DNA from: Geobacter sp.
Lineage (GTDB): Bacteria > Desulfobacterota > Desulfuromonadia > Geobacterales > Geobacteraceae
DNA: 64,000 nt
NCBI GenBank assembly: GCA_016177775.1
Contig: JACOUQ010000004.1
Coordinates: 186,001-250,000, forward strand
Reading direction: 5' to 3'
The position numbers and the translations under genes were made by a program. Under the pieces are notes generated by a model, which worked only from the letters and a program-made list of their open reading frames with translations, was not told the DNA's origin and searched no databases. Positions 50,931 to 59,415 of this stretch are shown here, piece after piece. Positions within the stretch are counted from its first letter, which is position 1. Each line of letters opens with the position of its first letter.

Positions 50931-53119
50931 CTGGCAAACTCGATAAACGCTTCGGCAATGCCGTCCTGGGTCAGGCCGTCGTGATTGAACAGGTCGTGCT
51001 TGACGATCAAGTGTTCGTGGGCATCCAGCACAAAGTCGTTCAGGTCTTGTGGAGTGGTGTCGTAATGATTAATAACTTCGGCACCGATGTTTTCAACAGG
51101 CGTGTTTTCCGAGCTTCCCGATGCCTGCAAATCCTTGCGTTTCACGAATATCTTATCACCGCTGTTGTCCTTGCTCGGCTCCTTCATGGTGGCAAAAAAG
51201 ATGGGATAGTCATCCACCCTGGGGCAGAGTTCATCGTGCCATTTCTGCACGAAAATCACGCTGGTCTTGGTGCCGGTGTGCGGCTTGAACACGTTGCCGT
51301 GCAGCCCCACCACGGCCAGGATACGGCAATGGTCCGCCAGGTATTCGCGGATGTCTTTATCGCTGGAATTGTTGAAGCGCCCTTGCGGCAACACAATCGC
51401 CATGCGCCCGCCCGGCTTGATGAAATTCAGGTTGCGCTCGATAAACAGGATGTCGCGCCCCACGGTGTTCTGGTCTTTGACCTTCACCTTGCGGAACGTG
51501 CCGTCGGCCATCTTGTAGATGGTCTCATGGCTTGTGCGCAGGAATTCCGGGAAGGTCGGGGTGCGCCGGGTCGCGTCCTCGATGTTGGTGCCGTTCTCAT
51601 CGACCTTGCTGACCTTGTCCAGGCTCACGCTTCGGGCCAGTTCATATTTGGAGAGAATGCGGGTTTCCTTGATGTCGCCCGCAAAGGGTGGATTGGCCAT
51701 GAGGATGTCAAAGGAGAAATCCCGGTTTTGATCCTTGACCTCGCGCAGTTTGCGCAGCTTCTTCCACCCTTCGCCGTAAATGTCCGTCCAATCTTCATCC
51801 TTGGTCTTTTCGTCCCAGCGTTCGTAATCCAGCGTGTTCAGGTGCAGCACGTTGGTTTGCCCGTCGCCCGCGATCAGGTTCAAGGTCCGGCCTACGCGCA
51901 CGGCCTTCTCGTCAAAGTCGATGGCAAATACATTTTCCTGCACATAGGTTTCGCAACGGGCGGGCTTTTTCTCGGTGGTGAAGAGGTGGCTTTTGCTCAG
52001 GCCCTCGTCTTTCATAATCTGTTCCCAGACATGGAAGATGGTATGAACGGGGAAGCCGCAACTGCCGGCGGCGGTATCGATCATCGTTTCGTGCTCCTGG
52101 GGATTGAGCATCTTGACGCACATGTCGATCACATAGCGCGGGGTGAAGTACTGCCCTTTCTCGCCCTTGCTGCTTTTGTTGATGAGATACTCGAAAGCCT
52201 CGTCCACCACGTCCAGATTGGAGTTGAACAGCTTCACCCCTTCCAGTGACGATACGCACACGGCCAGGTGGCTGGGGGTGAGATCGATTTTTGCACCCTC
52301 GGGAAACACGCCTTCCCACTTGCCGCGCGCTTTGTCGAACAGCTCCTGGATTTTGGCTTTGAGTTCGGTCTCGGTGTCGCCGTAGTTCTTGAAAACGAGG
52401 TGGCGCTTCTTGTCGCGCCCGCTTTCCATTTCGTCATACAGCTTGGTGAAGACCAGCTTGAACAGCTCCTCAAACACGTCCACGCCAGCATTGGCCAGAA
52501 CCTCGTCCTCCATCTCCAGAATCAGGTCTTTCAGCGATTTCTTCTGATTGACGAGCTTATCCATCTTTACCAGGTCGTCAATCGTCCATCGCGCTGTCAG
52601 GATGTCGGACAGTTTTTCGTGTGCCGAAGGGATGGCGGGAATGTCTTCAAAATAGTTCGGGTCTTTGCGGTGATAAAACGAAATACTGTCGCCGTTGCTC
52701 CACACCCCCATCGGCGCGCCCGTGGCGTTACAATATGACTTCAACTGCTCTTTGCCGTCTTTGAGCTTGGGTTTTTTCAGCTCCACCAGAATGTATGGGT
52801 CGCTGGTACGGATTACGTCAAAAATACAGATATCGGCGCGTTTTTTCTCACGGCCGAACGTGACGCCGTACTCAAGCTCCATGCGGCTCACGGGGTAGCC
52901 CAGGTCGTCTTTGAGCACCATTACATACAGTTGACGAACAGCTTCTTCAGGCGTGAGTTTGATCGGCTTGCCCCGCACCAGGCAAGTGACGTAAGGAGCG
53001 AGATTCTTCCCCGTGTCCTTCATCGTGATGTTTGACTCTAATGCATGAATTTGAGCAGGCTTGAATTGCGTGAGCTTGTAGGCGCTGTCTTTGAGAAGTT
53101 CGGCAAGTGAGATCGTCAT
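50903..53119 (-). CDS. hsdM: Nuclease-methyltransferase fusion, HsdM-like (BcgI/type IIG-like)
   Basis: 738 residues. Residues 60-150 are an HSDR_N-type PD-(D/E)xK nuclease domain: KRADICIFD supplies D96, and YILVELKKP supplies E113 and K115. Residues 210-330 are an HsdM N-terminal helical domain. From about 335 comes the N6-adenine methylase: QYFTPRYVIDM, the AdoMet motif DTAAGSCGFP, and the catalytic NPPF near 477 in ILMANPPFAGD. No HsdR helicase-translocase gene is nearby, so cutting may reside in this chain, as in BcgI or type IIG enzymes. ATG at 53119. Confidence 0.85.
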   Translation of the reverse strand: MTISLAELLKDSAYKLTQFKPAQIHALESNITMKDTGKNLAPYVTCLVRGKPIKLTPEEAVRQLYVMVLKDDLGYPVSRMELEYGVTFGREKKRADICIFDVIRTSDPYILVELKKPKLKDGKEQLKSYCNATGAPMGVWSNGDSISFYHRKDPNYFEDIPAIPSAHEKLSDILTARWTIDDLVKMDKLVNQKKSLKDLILEMEDEVLANAGVDVFEELFKLVFTKLYDEMESGRDKKRHLVFKNYGDTETELKAKIQELFDKARGKWEGVFPEGAKIDLTPSHLAVCVSSLEGVKLFNSNLDVVDEAFEYLINKSSKGEKGQYFTPRYVIDMCVKMLNPQEHETMIDTAAGSCGFPVHTIFHVWEQIMKDEGLSKSHLFTTEKKPARCETYVQENVFAIDFDEKAVRVGRTLNLIAGDGQTNVLHLNTLDYERWDEKTKDEDWTDIYGEGWKKLRKLREVKDQNRDFSFDILMANPPFAGDIKETRILSKYELARSVSLDKVSKVDENGTNIEDATRRTPTFPEFLRTSHETIYKMADGTFRKVKVKDQNTVGRDILFIERNLNFIKPGGRMAIVLPQGRFNNSSDKDIREYLADHCRILAVVGLHGNVFKPHTGTKTSVIFVQKWHDELCPRVDDYPIFFATMKEPSKDNSGDKIFVKRKDLQASGSSENTPVENIGAEVINHYDTTPQDLNDFVLDAHEHLIVKHDLFNHDGLTQDGIAEAFIEFARKEQLSFFR

Positions 53120-53170
53120 GAAGTTTTCCTATGCTATGCTTGGTAAATTTGCACATACGAGGGTGTCACC

Positions 53171-53575
53171 CTATTCACCCAAAACCCCATCCAGGAATTC
53201 AGCCAGGGTAACAATCCGGCACCCTTCATAGGCTCCCAGGGAGAGGAGGTGGCGGTCGCCGGTGACGATGTAATCCGCTCCCGCTTCCATGGCGCACTCC
53301 AGGATGCGGTTGTCGGGGTCGTCGGTGAGGAGCGCGATGCGGCGCTGCGGCTTTAAAACGGCGGCAACGGCGGCCACATGCCGTACGGCCCTGGTGATAT
53401 GCGCGTCGTCCCAGTGAAACTTTGCCCGTAGTTTTCCGGCCGTTTCCGTCAGGATGGGAATTGAGACGAAAAGAGAGAACCGCCCGGCCACAGCGGCGAG
53501 ATATGCATTTTCGCCACGCCCGCCGCTGGTGATGAGGGCAGAGATGTAGACATTGGTATCGAAGACGATCCGCAC
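53171..53575 (-). CDS. vapC: PIN-domain toxin (COG1569-like)
   Basis: 134 residues. The PIN fold has RIVFDTNVYISALI with the first aspartate, PILTETAGKLRAKF with the glutamate, and TDDPDNRILECAMEAGADYIVTGDRHLLSLGAYEGCRIVTLAEFL with the remaining acidic residues; it looks intact. The GTG at 53575 shares one base with the antitoxin TAG. It lies 51 bases upstream of hsdM on the same strand, the third PIN module in the window. Confidence 0.87.
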   Translation of the reverse strand: MRIVFDTNVYISALITSGGRGENAYLAAVAGRFSLFVSIPILTETAGKLRAKFHWDDAHITRAVRHVAAVAAVLKPQRRIALLTDDPDNRILECAMEAGADYIVTGDRHLLSLGAYEGCRIVTLAEFLDGVLGE

Positions 53576-53820
53576 TAGCGCCCTTCCAGAACCATTTTCT
53601 CGATCTCTTCCTCGGTCAGGGCCATCTCACGGACCATCCCCGCCCCATACTCCTGGATGGAATACAGTTCCTTCTTGAGCTTCTCCTGCTTGTAAAAAGC
53701 GAACATATCGCGGAAGAGTTCGCTGATGGTTTCGCCCTGCGACCGCGCCAAATCGCGATATTCTGTCGCCGTTTCAGGAGGAACGGAAATGGTTATGACC
53801 GCCCGATGCCGTGATTGCAT
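53575..53820 (-). CDS. vapB: Ribbon-helix-helix (CopG-like) antitoxin
   Basis: 81 residues. AVITISVPPETATEYRDLARSQGETISELFRDMF is a ribbon-helix-helix DNA-binding domain. The C-terminal acidic helix (MALTEEEIEKMVLEG) should neutralise the PIN partner. ATG with GGAGGTGTTAT upstream. First gene of the pair, so it sets autoregulation. Confidence 0.85.
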   Translation of the reverse strand: MQSRHRAVITISVPPETATEYRDLARSQGETISELFRDMFAFYKQEKLKKELYSIQEYGAGMVREMALTEEEIEKMVLEGR

Positions 53821-53926
53821 ATAACACCTCCGATAGTAATACCATGTATTACCATAGCAGGAAATCGATTGAAGAGCAACGGCGGACTATCACCAGGCTT
53901 ACGGCAGCCGGGTCAATCCGCACACG

Positions 53927-54745
53927 TCACTTCAGATACCGCAGCGCCTCATCCCCCAATATCCGCTCCACCGCCAGCGGCAGGAGATCCTTCGGCTCCT
54001 TTTCCACCGCATGCATCATCTTCAAGGCATAGCGGGCGATGTTGATCCCGTCGCGTACCGAATAGAGCTCATCTGCGGCGTGGGCCTTCTGAAGGAAATC
54101 GACCACGTACTTCAGCACCCTATCCGGAGCGAAGGGGAGGTTCTCCTTGAGGATGTGGAGCTCCTCGTCCGCCTCGGGGAAGTCGATATAGATCTGGGGC
54201 TGGAGCCGGGAGTGGATGTATTCCGGAACCTCGAAGGTGGAGGCGTCCTCGTTCATGGTGACCACGATGCGGAAGTCGGCGTGGGCCGGAATGCGCAGGC
54301 CTGTGATAATCGACTCAACGTAGCGCCGGTCGTCCAGGAGCGGCGCCAGAGATGCCCACGCCTTCTCGCTCATCCGGTTCCCCTCGTCGAGGATCAGAAT
54401 CCCCCCCTTGAGCATGGCCGAGACGAGGGAAGAGGCGGCGTACTGGATCTTGCCGTCAGGGCCGATGACCGGGGTGACGATCAGGTCCTCGGGGCGCGTG
54501 TCCATGGTGGCCTGGAAGAGGTAGACCGGCCGCCCGAGGGTGCGGGCAGCGGCATAGGCAAGGGTGGTCTTCCCCACTCCCGGCTTGCCGATGAGACGGG
54601 GATTGAATGGGATGTCCCGCTCGTCGATCACCATCCAGGCCGCCAGAAGCTGCTTCAGAAGCTCCTCCTGGCCGACCCACTTCAGCGGGAGCTTCACGGG
54701 CGAGGCTAGGGAGAGGGTGATGTTGTCGATGGTTGTACTTTCCAT
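53927..54745 (-). CDS. MoxR-type AAA+ ATPase
   Basis: 272 residues. GKPGVGKTTLAYAAARTLG is Walker A (near 50), GGILILDEGNRMSEKAWASLAPLLDD is Walker B (near 115), TMNEDASTFEVPEYIHSRLQP holds sensor 1 and the arginine finger region, and a C-terminal lid follows. MoxR ATPases usually work with a von Willebrand A-domain protein to activate or assemble a target. None is seen next to it. GGAGAAGAT precedes the ATG. Target unknown. The small zinc protein at 54875 is upstream on the same strand. Confidence 0.85.
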   Translation of the reverse strand: MESTTIDNITLSLASPVKLPLKWVGQEELLKQLLAAWMVIDERDIPFNPRLIGKPGVGKTTLAYAAARTLGRPVYLFQATMDTRPEDLIVTPVIGPDGKIQYAASSLVSAMLKGGILILDEGNRMSEKAWASLAPLLDDRRYVESIITGLRIPAHADFRIVVTMNEDASTFEVPEYIHSRLQPQIYIDFPEADEELHILKENLPFAPDRVLKYVVDFLQKAHAADELYSVRDGINIARYALKMMHAVEKEPKDLLPLAVERILGDEALRYLK

Positions 54746-54798
54746 ATCTTCTCCAGAAACGAACTATTGCGTGTTATTGATTCATCGTGCCAAGCAAC

Positions 54799-54876
54799 CG
54801 GCAAAAGGCACTAGGCAATGGGCAAAAAATTCCGGCGGGATTTTCTCTTTTGCCTGATGCCCTTTGCCCTTTGCCT
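54799..54876. repeat. Inverted GGCAAAGGGCA-type repeat
   Basis: GGCAAAAGGCA...AGGCAATGGGCAAAA on the left and TTTTGCCTGATGCCCTTTGCC on the right form a long imperfect hairpin between the MoxR gene and the 59-residue zinc protein gene. Its right end reaches the latter's stop codon. Confidence 0.6.
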
Positions 54877-55054
54877 ATGTATTATGCTCATGCAGATACA
54901 TCATCGCCAGCCTGGCCCGGTTCTCCAGGCACTGGGGGCAGAGCTCGCCGGGATCGTTCCAGACCTCTTCCGCGAGCCATTCCCCGGCCTCGGAAAAGAT
55001 CGTGGACGGCGCATTTTCGTCGAAATCGTTTTTACAGATAACACACATTTTCAT
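54875..55054 (-). CDS. 59-residue zinc-ribbon-like protein
   Basis: Two CxxC pairs: MCVIC at residues 3-7 and LCPQC at 38-42, separated by an acidic aromatic stretch (EAGEWLAEEVW). Such a pattern binds one zinc. GGAA lies upstream of the ATG at 55054. The codon choice is G/C-rich at third positions, and the frame uses only sense codons through the whole region, supporting coding. It lies 129 bp upstream of the MoxR gene on the same strand and divergent from the globin-PsiE gene. Unknown function; could be an adaptor or regulator. Confidence 0.6.
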   Translation of the reverse strand: MKMCVICKNDFDENAPSTIFSEAGEWLAEEVWNDPGELCPQCLENRARLAMMYLHEHNT

Positions 55055-55152
55055 GAAAGTTCCGCTACTCCTTCGGCGCAGAATCGTATACAGAATTGCA
55101 AATCAGCCTCCAACCCCTATACTTATCGGGAACCTCTTCAAGGAGAACCCCC

Positions 55153-56052
55153 ATGATAACCATGCAGGAAATCAAGTCCCATTACTCCTTCACCCCTGAG
55201 GAGGAAGCGCTCCTCATCTCGCTGCGCCCCCTGGCCGAAGCGCACAAGGAGCAGCTGGCCGACCGGTTCTACAACTACCTCCTCGGCATCCCGGAGACCG
55301 CCGAGTTTCTCAGGGACGAGCAGCTCCTGCGACGGTTGAAGCAGACCCACAAGGAGTGGTTTGTCTCCCTCTTCACCGGCCCCTACGACAACCAGTACCT
55401 GCTCAACATCCAGCGGATCGGCAAGGCCCATGTTCGCGTCGGCCTCAAGGCCCATTTCGTCAATGCGGCCATGTATGTGGTCCGCCGCTTCGTGGTGGAG
55501 ATGCTCCAGGAGAATTTCCCGCTGGGGGAGGAACGGCGGCGCCTTCGCCTGGCAGCCGAGAAGATCATCGATATCAACCTCGACATCATGAGCGCCTCGT
55601 ACCAGGAGGAGGAGCTGAACAAGGTCTTTCTCTCCTACCGGCTGGAATCGAAGCTGATCCACGCCGCGGAGCGCTTCACCTACGGGCTCAATCTCATCCT
55701 CGTACTGGCCCTTGCCGGGGTCTCGCTGTCGGTGGTGGGGCTCTTTGCCTGGGACATCGTCCACGTCTTCCAGGGGAACATCGAGAAGGGGATACTCTCC
55801 GCACTCGGTTCGCTGCTGGTCCTCTGGATGATGATAGAGCTTATGGACAACGAGATCAAGTCCCTGAAGGGGGGGCGGTTCAACATCCTGGTCTTCATCG
55901 GGGTCATCATCGTGGCCCTGATCCGGGAGATCCTCATCTCAACACTGCGCCACGATGCCCTCACCACCCAGGGCTTCCTGGCCGGCACCCTCCTCATACT
56001 CGGCGTGGTCTACTTCCTGGTGGCCAAAAGCCAGCAGAACGCCGTGCATTGA
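55153..56052 (+). CDS. Globin-sensor domain fused to a PsiE-like membrane domain
   Basis: 299 residues. The N-terminal 170 residues are a protoglobin/globin-coupled-sensor domain: YSFTPEEEALLISLRPL, FYNYLLGIPETAEFLRD, and IGKAHVRVGL with the likely proximal heme histidine near 97. Residues 180-295 are a PsiE-like domain of four membrane segments: LNLILVLALAGVSLSVVGLF, LLVLWMMIELMDNEIKS, FNILVFIGVIIVALIREIL and LLILGVVYFLVAK. It could sense oxygen, NO or redox gas at the membrane and act through PsiE, whose biochemical role is unknown. AGGAGAACCCCC precedes the ATG. Confidence 0.8.
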   Translation: MITMQEIKSHYSFTPEEEALLISLRPLAEAHKEQLADRFYNYLLGIPETAEFLRDEQLLRRLKQTHKEWFVSLFTGPYDNQYLLNIQRIGKAHVRVGLKAHFVNAAMYVVRRFVVEMLQENFPLGEERRRLRLAAEKIIDINLDIMSASYQEEELNKVFLSYRLESKLIHAAERFTYGLNLILVLALAGVSLSVVGLFAWDIVHVFQGNIEKGILSALGSLLVLWMMIELMDNEIKSLKGGRFNILVFIGVIIVALIREILISTLRHDALTTQGFLAGTLLILGVVYFLVAKSQQNAVH

Positions 56053-56056
56053 ACAA

Positions 56057-56085
56057 CTACGGGCGGCCACACAGGGCCGCCCCTA
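56057..56085. repeat. GTAGGGGC-family palindrome
   Basis: CTACGGGCGGCC and GGGCCGCCCCTAC arms around ACACA, in the 44-bp gap between convergent globin-PsiE and hemH. It probably helps end both transcripts. Confidence 0.65.
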
Positions 56086-56096
56086 CCATTCACCAT

Positions 56097-57059
56097 TCAC
56101 GCCTCACCGCGCTCCACGCGCCTCACCATATCCTCCAGACAATCAATGAACGCCGGCGTGCTGTTGAGCGACGGCGAACGCTTGCAGGCGGTGTACCCCA
56201 GCTCATAGGCCAGTTGCCCATACTCGTGGTCGATCTCGTACAGGGTCTCGATATGGTCGGAGACGAAGGAGAGGGGGACGATCAGCAGCTGCCTACAGCC
56301 GTGCTCCGCCAGGTGCCGCAGCATCTCCTCGGTGGAGGGCTCCAGCCATTCCACCGGCCCGGCCCTTGACTGGAAGGCGAGGTGGTAGGGAATCTCCCCG
56401 AACCGCTCCATGACCAGCCGCACCGTCTCCTCGATGTGGGAGAGGTAGGGGTCCCCCTCGTCAATGAACGACTTGGGTAGGGAATGGGCGGAGAAGAGGA
56501 TCTGCACCTCCGCCAGGGGGTGGAACGCAGCCAGCCCCTCTTTGATCTTCTCCTCCAGGGCGTCGATGTAGCGGGGATGGTCGAAGAAGCGGTCGATGTA
56601 AGTGATGTCGAAGCTGACACCCGCCTGGGCCAGGACCCGCTTCAGCTCGTTGACGCTGGAGCCGGTGGTGGCGCGGGAATAATGGGGATAGAGGGAGAGG
56701 GCGATGACCCGCGTGATCCCCTGCCGCCTGATCTCGGCCAGGGCCTCGATGGTGGAGGGCTTCCAGTAGCGCATGGCGACGAAGCAGCGGTAATCACCGC
56801 CGAGTTTCTCTTCCAATGCCTTGGCCTGGGCTTCGGTCAGCTCCCGCAGGGGGGACTTGCCGCCGATCTGCTCGTAGTATTTCTCCACTTTGGGCGCCCT
56901 TCTTGCCGCGATGATCCGGGCGATGAGCGGCTGGAGAACGGCGGGGCCGATCCGGATGATGTCCCGGTCGGAAAAGAGGTTTACCAGAAAGGGCTTGACG
57001 GCATCGAGGGAATCGGGCCCCCCCATCTGGAGGAGCAGGACTGCGGTTTTCGCGGACAT
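56097..57059 (-). CDS. hemH: Ferrochelatase
   Basis: 320 residues. It inserts iron into protoporphyrin IX (or coproporphyrin III) to make heme. [17 protein letters not shown] opens the protein. [12 protein letters not shown] (near 125) is the porphyrin-side motif. [18 protein letters not shown] (near 190) carries the active-site histidine, and a glutamate is in [11 protein letters not shown] near 270. It belongs to the heme supply for the many cytochromes expected. GGGAGACGTCC precedes the ATG. The next gene upstream is 75 bp away. Confidence 0.95.
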   Translation of the reverse strand: MSAKTAVLLLQMGGPDSLDAVKPFLVNLFSDRDIIRIGPAVLQPLIARIIAARRAPKVEKYYEQIGGKSPLRELTEAQAKALEEKLGGDYRCFVAMRYWKPSTIEALAEIRRQGITRVIALSLYPHYSRATTGSSVNELKRVLAQAGVSFDITYIDRFFDHPRYIDALEEKIKEGLAAFHPLAEVQILFSAHSLPKSFIDEGDPYLSHIEETVRLVMERFGEIPYHLAFQSRAGPVEWLEPSTEEMLRHLAEHGCRQLLIVPLSFVSDHIETLYEIDHEYGQLAYELGYTACKRSPSLNSTPAFIDCLEDMVRRVERGEA

Positions 57060-57133
57060 GGACGTCTCCCGTTACGAAATTAGGAAACTATCTAACCCTG
57101 AAAACCGGAAAATTCCAAGACATTTTTTAGTTC

Positions 57134-57706
57134 TTAATCCCCGAACGGTCCCTCCGTGAGCGCCACCCTCTGGCCACCGTCAAGGACATCCCGGCACCAG
57201 TCGCAAAAGCCCGGCCCCTTGCGGTCGGTGTCCGTCAGGGCGTTGGAGAAAAACATGATGCAGCGGAGGTTGCCGCAATGCCCGAGGCCCAGGTTGTGCC
57301 CCAGCTCGTGCACCCCTTCCTTTACGGCCCGGAGCAGAAACAGGAGGGGGTCTGCGGGACGTCCGTAGAACTCCTCGCGCAGTCGCGCCAGGGAGATGAC
57401 GGCGACCCTGCCGTGGGGTTGCGCTGCGCCGAACACGTAGTTCATGCCGGGAAGCCAGAGGTCGCGCTCCGTCACACCGAGAAGGAAGCAACCGGGCGCT
57501 GGGCCGCTTGCGGCAAGACAATCCAGAAGCGCCTCGGCCTGATGCTGTTCGCGGCCTGGGTCCCACCCTTCGGCCGGGAGCGGCAGGGTATCGGTTGGCA
57601 GCATCCGGCAGTGGAAGCGGCGGGAAATAAAACCGGCGAGCTCTGCGGAAATATCCTTTACCAGCATTCCCAGCCGCACAACGCGAATCTCCTCGATGGG
57701 TCCCAT
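57134..57706 (-). CDS. amzA: Archaemetzincin-like zinc protease
   Basis: 190 residues. The extended zinc motif HELGHNLGLGHCGNLRCIM (near 133) gives three histidines and the catalytic glutamate, followed by the Met-turn and FCDWC with two more cysteines for the structural zinc. All are diagnostic of archaemetzincins. No signal peptide, so cytosolic. Substrate unknown for the family. GGAGGGGAC precedes the ATG. It lies close to the R3H ATPase (27 bases) and hemH on the same strand and may form an operon with them. Confidence 0.93.
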   Translation of the reverse strand: MGPIEEIRVVRLGMLVKDISAELAGFISRRFHCRMLPTDTLPLPAEGWDPGREQHQAEALLDCLAASGPAPGCFLLGVTERDLWLPGMNYVFGAAQPHGRVAVISLARLREEFYGRPADPLLFLLRAVKEGVHELGHNLGLGHCGNLRCIMFFSNALTDTDRKGPGFCDWCRDVLDGGQRVALTEGPFGD

Positions 57707-57732
57707 GTCCCCTCCAGACCGCGGTTTTTATG

Positions 57733-59268
57733 CTACTCCATCTCCTCCTGCGGATAGATCACCAGGTATCGCTCCGGCTCCTTGCCGCTGCTGATCGCCA
57801 TCAGCTTGTGCCCGGCGATCAGCCGGTGCTGCATCCTGCGCAGCGAGGAACCGCGAGGGGAGAGGGGCACCTCGACTCCCTCCTCCAGGACCCGCTGCAC
57901 CCCCTCCTCGGCCTCCCGCATCGCCTCCTGGACCTCGTCGTCCTCCATCCCCTCCAGCAGTTGGAACATCCGCTGCAGAAGCCTGCGCATCTCGTTGGCC
58001 GTGTTTCTCTTCAACAGCTGCAGCGGGATGCCGACAGAATGCACCATCCTTTGCAGGCGCTGGTCTTCGGCCCTTGAGCGGAGCGCCACGATCAGGTCGG
58101 CCTGCTCCGGGCCGCCGACCGTGCGGGCATCCAGACCGAGGCTGCGGATCACCCGCTCCAGCAGGTCACGGGAGAGGGCATAGGGATAGATGCGCATCGG
58201 CCCCTCCCGCTCCGGCCGTTCGGTCGGCGCCGGGGCAGTGGTGAACGAGGGCTCTTCCTCCCGGACATGGACCAGGCCGTTTGCGGCCTGCTCACGACGC
58301 TCCCCGCGCGGGGCGCGTCCACGCAGGATGGTATCCACCGCAACGGCCGTATCCTTGTGAACGATCACCTCCTGCCGGTCCACCATCTCCACCACGATAT
58401 CGAAGGTCGGATGGGCTCGCCGCTCGCTGACCGTCTTGGTGGTCCGGCGCCGCCGCGCCTCCTCGTCGGAGAGGGTCACCACCTGCACCCCGCCCACCAG
58501 GTCGGAGAGGGTGGGATTGTTGATGAGGTTTTCCAGCGAGGTGCCGTGTGCCGTGCCGATCAGCTGCACGCCCCGCTCGGCTATGGTGCGGGCAGCCGAA
58601 GCCTCCGCCTCGGTCCCGATCTCATCGACGATGATCACCTCGGGCATGTGGTTTTCCACTGCCTCGATCATCACCGCATGCTGGCGGTCCGGGCGCGGCA
58701 CCTGCATCCGCCGGGCGCTGCCGATGCCGGGATGGGGGATGTCGCCGTCCCCCCCGATCTCGTTGGAGGTGTCGATGATCACCACCCGCTTGTGGAAATC
58801 GTCCGCCAGAACCCGCCCCATCTCCCGGAGCTTGGTGGTTTTTCCCACCCCCGGCCGTCCGAGGATGAGGATGCTCTGGCCGGCCTCCACCAGGTCGCGC
58901 AGCAGCTCGATCCCTCCCAGAACGGCTCTTCCCACCCGGAGCGTCATTCCCACGATCTGCCCCTTGCGGTTGCGGATACCGGAGATCCGGTGCAGGGTCC
59001 GCTCGATCCCGGCCCGGTTGTCCTCGGAAAACTCCCCCACCAGCGCCGTCACGTGGGTGATATCCTCCTGGCTCACCGGCTTTTCCGAAAGCCGAACCGT
59101 CTTTTCAACGAAACGGGCCTCCGGCGGCCGCCCCAGATCCATCACCACTTCCAGCAACTGTTCGAGGGGAAGCTTGCGCAGCGCCTCCTGAAGCGCCACT
59201 GGGAGAGTGGCGACAAGAAGCGAGGTATCATCCGGGGCGGCTGCACTCTTCTTGCGGCTATTGGTCAT
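57733..59268 (-). CDS. Ycf45-like R3H-domain AAA ATPase
   Basis: 511 residues. An N-terminal helical region (1-115) leads to a SpoIIIAA-like RecA-type ATPase domain with GRPGVGKTTKLREMGRVL (near 140), VIIDTSNEIGGDGDIPH, EVIIVDEIGTEAEASAA and QLIGTAHGTSLENL. The linker is proline-rich (ATAPAPTERPERE type). At the C-terminus (about 460-511) is an R3H single-strand nucleic acid-binding domain, RGSSLRRMQHRLIAGHKLMAIS. It is related to chloroplast Ycf45 and cyanobacterial proteins. Probably RNA/DNA-related; precise role unknown. Confidence 0.9.
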   Translation of the reverse strand: MTNSRKKSAAAPDDTSLLVATLPVALQEALRKLPLEQLLEVVMDLGRPPEARFVEKTVRLSEKPVSQEDITHVTALVGEFSEDNRAGIERTLHRISGIRNRKGQIVGMTLRVGRAVLGGIELLRDLVEAGQSILILGRPGVGKTTKLREMGRVLADDFHKRVVIIDTSNEIGGDGDIPHPGIGSARRMQVPRPDRQHAVMIEAVENHMPEVIIVDEIGTEAEASAARTIAERGVQLIGTAHGTSLENLINNPTLSDLVGGVQVVTLSDEEARRRRTTKTVSERRAHPTFDIVVEMVDRQEVIVHKDTAVAVDTILRGRAPRGERREQAANGLVHVREEEPSFTTAPAPTERPEREGPMRIYPYALSRDLLERVIRSLGLDARTVGGPEQADLIVALRSRAEDQRLQRMVHSVGIPLQLLKRNTANEMRRLLQRMFQLLEGMEDDEVQEAMREAEEGVQRVLEEGVEVPLSPRGSSLRRMQHRLIAGHKLMAISSGKEPERYLVIYPQEEME

Positions 59269-59415
59269 GGCTTCGGCTCCAAATATAATATTCAGTTTAG
59301 CACGCTCAGGGCATGAGGTCTAATCAGCTTTTTCGGCCCCTTTTCACCGGCGCCATATCGGCTATACTTGAGTTACTCATGTGGATACGAATCCGGGACG
59401 GGAGGAGAGAAGGTC

